Shown here: positions 62,477 through 64,000 of the stretch, in pieces | How positions within the stretch are numbered: the stretch's first letter is position 1 | How the letters are laid out: every line of letters begins with the position of its first letter | DNA from: Streptomyces sp. NBC_00344 | GTDB taxonomy: Bacteria > Actinomycetota > Actinomycetes > Streptomycetales > Streptomycetaceae | Length of the DNA: 64,000 nucleotides | Direction of reading: 5' to 3' | Assembly: GCF_036088315.1 (NCBI RefSeq) | Contig: NZ_CP107996.1 | Coordinates: 4,547,501-4,611,500, forward strand | Notes under the pieces: model-generated | Database searches by the model: none | What the model was told of the DNA's origin: nothing | What the model saw: the letters and a program-made list of their open reading frames with translations, nothing else | Position numbers and translations under genes: made by a program

Positions 62477-62535
62477 AAGAATTGTGCGAAAACTTTCGAT
62501 AGACGTGACTGGTGTGAGGGAGCGACAGTCTTCTC

Positions 62536-63672
62536 ATGACCTCACAGCATGCACACGTCGCCCCCGATTTCCAGGACCCGCACGCCAATGACGCCTCCCC
62601 CTACGGCGGCGGCGACCCGTACGCCGACTACCGCAGCAGCGGGGAGCACGGCTTCACCGGGCTGGTGGACCTCGCCGACCGCCGGCTCGGCGCCGGTGTC
62701 GTCGCGGCCAATGACGAGTTCTTCGCCGAGCGCGAGAACCTGCTGGTCCGCGAGCGGGCGGTCTTCGACCCCGAGCGCTTCGGCCACAAGGGCAAGATCA
62801 TGGACGGCTGGGAGACCCGGCGCCGGCGGGGTACCACCGGGGCTCCCTTCCCGGCTCCGGAAGACCATGACTGGGCGCTGGTCCGCCTGGGAGCTGCCGG
62901 GGTCATCCGCGGGGTCGTCGTCGACACGGCCCACTTCCGCGGCAACTACCCGCAGCGCATATCGGTCCAGGCCACGGCTGTCGAAGGCTCGCCGAGCCCG
63001 GAGCAGCTGCTTGCCGACGATGTGAAGTGGGAGGAGATCGTCCCGCAGACCCCGGTGCTCGGTCATGCGGCCAACGGCTTCGAGGTCACCACCGGCCGGC
63101 GCTACACCCACGTCCGGCTGTGCCAGCACCCCGACGGCGGCGTGGCCCGCCTCCGGGTCCACGGCGAGGTCGTCCCCGACCCGGCCTGGCTCGAGCTGCT
63201 CTCCACGGTCGATCTGATCTCGGTACTCAACGGAGGTGTGTGCGAGGACGCTTCGGACCGGTTCTACTCGTCGCCGACCCAGATCATCCTGCCCGGCACC
63301 TCCCGCAAGATGGACGACGGCTGGGAGACCCGCCGCGGCCGGGTCCGCGACACCAACGACTGGGTCCGCTTCGGGCTCGCCGCCCAGGGCACCGTGCGCG
63401 CCGTCGAGATCGACACCGCCTACCTCAAGGGCAACGCGGCCGGCTGGATCGCGCTGAGCGGACGGGACGGTGAGACGGGCGAGTGGTTCGAGATCCTGCC
63501 GCGCACCGCGCTGCAGCCCGACACCCTGCACCGTTTCGCGCTCACGACCGCCGCGACGGTGACCCACGTACGTCTGGACACCTTCCCGGACGGCGGTGTG
63601 GCCCGCATGCGCCTGCACGGCACCTTCACCGACGAAGGCCTGACGGAGCTGCGTCGCCGCTACACCGCCTGA
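62536..63672 (+). CDS. alc: allantoicase
   Basis: Hydrolyses allantoate to ureidoglycolate and urea in purine (urate) nitrogen recovery. The 378 residues contain the two homologous jelly-roll repeats of the family. Each opens with the same signature: KIMDGWETRRRR then VRGVVVDTAHFRGNYP-like, and KMDDGWETRRGR then VRAVEIDTAYLKGNAA. Both end in HVRL-x-PDGGVARLRVHG-type strands. ATG 62536 is the start. The palindrome-like CGAAA-AC-TTTCG (62487-62498) lies in its upstream region. Confidence 0.94.
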   Translation: MTSQHAHVAPDFQDPHANDASPYGGGDPYADYRSSGEHGFTGLVDLADRRLGAGVVAANDEFFAERENLLVRERAVFDPERFGHKGKIMDGWETRRRRGTTGAPFPAPEDHDWALVRLGAAGVIRGVVVDTAHFRGNYPQRISVQATAVEGSPSPEQLLADDVKWEEIVPQTPVLGHAANGFEVTTGRRYTHVRLCQHPDGGVARLRVHGEVVPDPAWLELLSTVDLISVLNGGVCEDASDRFYSSPTQIILPGTSRKMDDGWETRRGRVRDTNDWVRFGLAAQGTVRAVEIDTAYLKGNAAGWIALSGRDGETGEWFEILPRTALQPDTLHRFALTTAATVTHVRLDTFPDGGVARMRLHGTFTDEGLTELRRRYTA

Positions 63673-63735
63673 CCCGCGCGTCGCAGGGGGCCCCACCCCC
63701 GAGCGCACCGGGCAGAGCGGAAGGGGGCGGGAAGG

Positions 63736-63759
63736 GGGACGGCCCTGCCGGGCCGTCCC
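63736..63759. terminator. shared hairpin terminator between convergent genes
   Basis: GGGACGGCCC (63736-63745) pairs with GGGCCGTCCC (63750-63759) around TGCC. It lies between the allantoicase stop and the stop of the converging aminopeptidase gene and can serve both. Confidence 0.75.
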
Positions 63760-63774
63760 GCCCGCCCACCGCAC

Positions 63775-64000
63775 CTACACGCGCGCGGCAGCCGCGTCAG
63801 CGGCCTGGGCGCGCAGCGCCCGCTCCACACCCGCCCGCGACTCCGACATCAGCCGGCGCAGCGCCGCGCTCGGCGCCGCCGACGCCAGCCACGCGTCCGT
63901 CGCGTCCAGCGTCTCCTGGGACACCTGCAACGACGGGTACAGCCCGACCGCCACCTGCTGAGCCATCTCATGGCTGCGCGAGTCCCAGACGTCCTTCACC
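63775..64000 (-). CDS. pepN: aminopeptidase N, C-terminal end (partial)
   Basis: The last 75 codons of a gene that continues past the window edge. The text MKDVWDSRSHEMAQQVAVGL (its first residue being an internal GTG valine codon), YPSLQVSQETLDATDAWL and ALRRLMSESRAGVERALRAQ closely matches the C-terminal helical (ERAP1-like) domain of actinobacterial M1 aminopeptidase N. The stop is TAG at 63775-63777. The zinc site HExxH lies outside the window and cannot be checked. Confidence 0.8.
   Translation of the reverse strand, partial: VKDVWDSRSHEMAQQVAVGLYPSLQVSQETLDATDAWLASAAPSAALRRLMSESRAGVERALRAQAADAAAARV

Overview
The window is chromosomal DNA from a high-GC actinomycete, almost certainly a Streptomyces. 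Supporting signs are very high GC with third-position bias, many GTG and some TTG starts, frequent ATGA/GTGA stop-start overlaps, a dynamin-like GTPase pair next to a second single-stranded DNA-binding protein, an ABC sugar importer without its own ATPase, and an LAETG surface protein. Most of it reads as conserved core chromosome. The clearest accessory patch is about 17.8-20.1 kb.

Layout. 0.1-1.4 kb: citrate synthase. 1.8-4.2 kb: copper chaperone and copper-exporting ATPase with a CsoR-like operator. 4.4-5.7 kb: zinc alcohol dehydrogenase and a small helix-turn-helix protein. 6-13.1 kb: myo-inositol catabolism, with a divergent sugar-isomerase-like gene and the run iolC, aldolase, iolB, iolD, mmsA. 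13.3-15.7 kb: EfeO and EfeB, without the permease EfeU. 15.9-17.7 kb: exported phosphoesterase. 18.1-20.1 kb: a frameshifted secreted protein, a lipoprotein, an IS1182-type transposase fragment joined to an HNH nuclease fragment, and a perfect 40-bp palindrome. 20.1-23.6 kb: an exported hydrolase fused to an ABC ATPase, plus its permease. 23.7-25.1 kb: DUF1772 protein, TerB and tRNA-Arg(UCU). 25.5-29.6 kb: dynA-, dynB- and ssbB-like genes. 29.9-33.6 kb: thioester-domain surface protein, alginate lyase-type enzyme and a VOC protein. 34-38.4 kb: EttA, a thioesterase, a conserved hypothetical, truncated hemoglobin and a methyltransferase.

From 38.4 to 49.0 kb seven genes on the minus strand form a phospho-signalling locus. 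In transcription order they are GlnX-like membrane sensor, GlnH-like solute-binding protein, coiled-coil protein, PknG-like kinase, PP2C phosphatase, VWA protein and FHA protein. The first, second and fourth match the mycobacterial GlnX-GlnH-PknG amino-acid-sensing module. Here a phosphatase and a phosphothreonine reader are encoded alongside, and kinase, phosphatase and FHA protein all carry zinc ribbons.

From 49.3 to 56.1 kb lies a sugar-uptake locus: ROK regulator, binding protein, two permeases, GH4 phospho-glycosidase and a BadF/NagK-type kinase. The kinase probably supplies the phosphorylated substrate that a PTS would normally provide to GH4. The remainder is an MscS channel, an HNH protein, a small repeat protein, 4-alpha-glucanotransferase, a small membrane protein, a LysR regulator, allantoicase, and the 3' end of aminopeptidase N at the window edge.

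All functions are read from motifs, architecture and gene order by eye. No alignments or searches were run.
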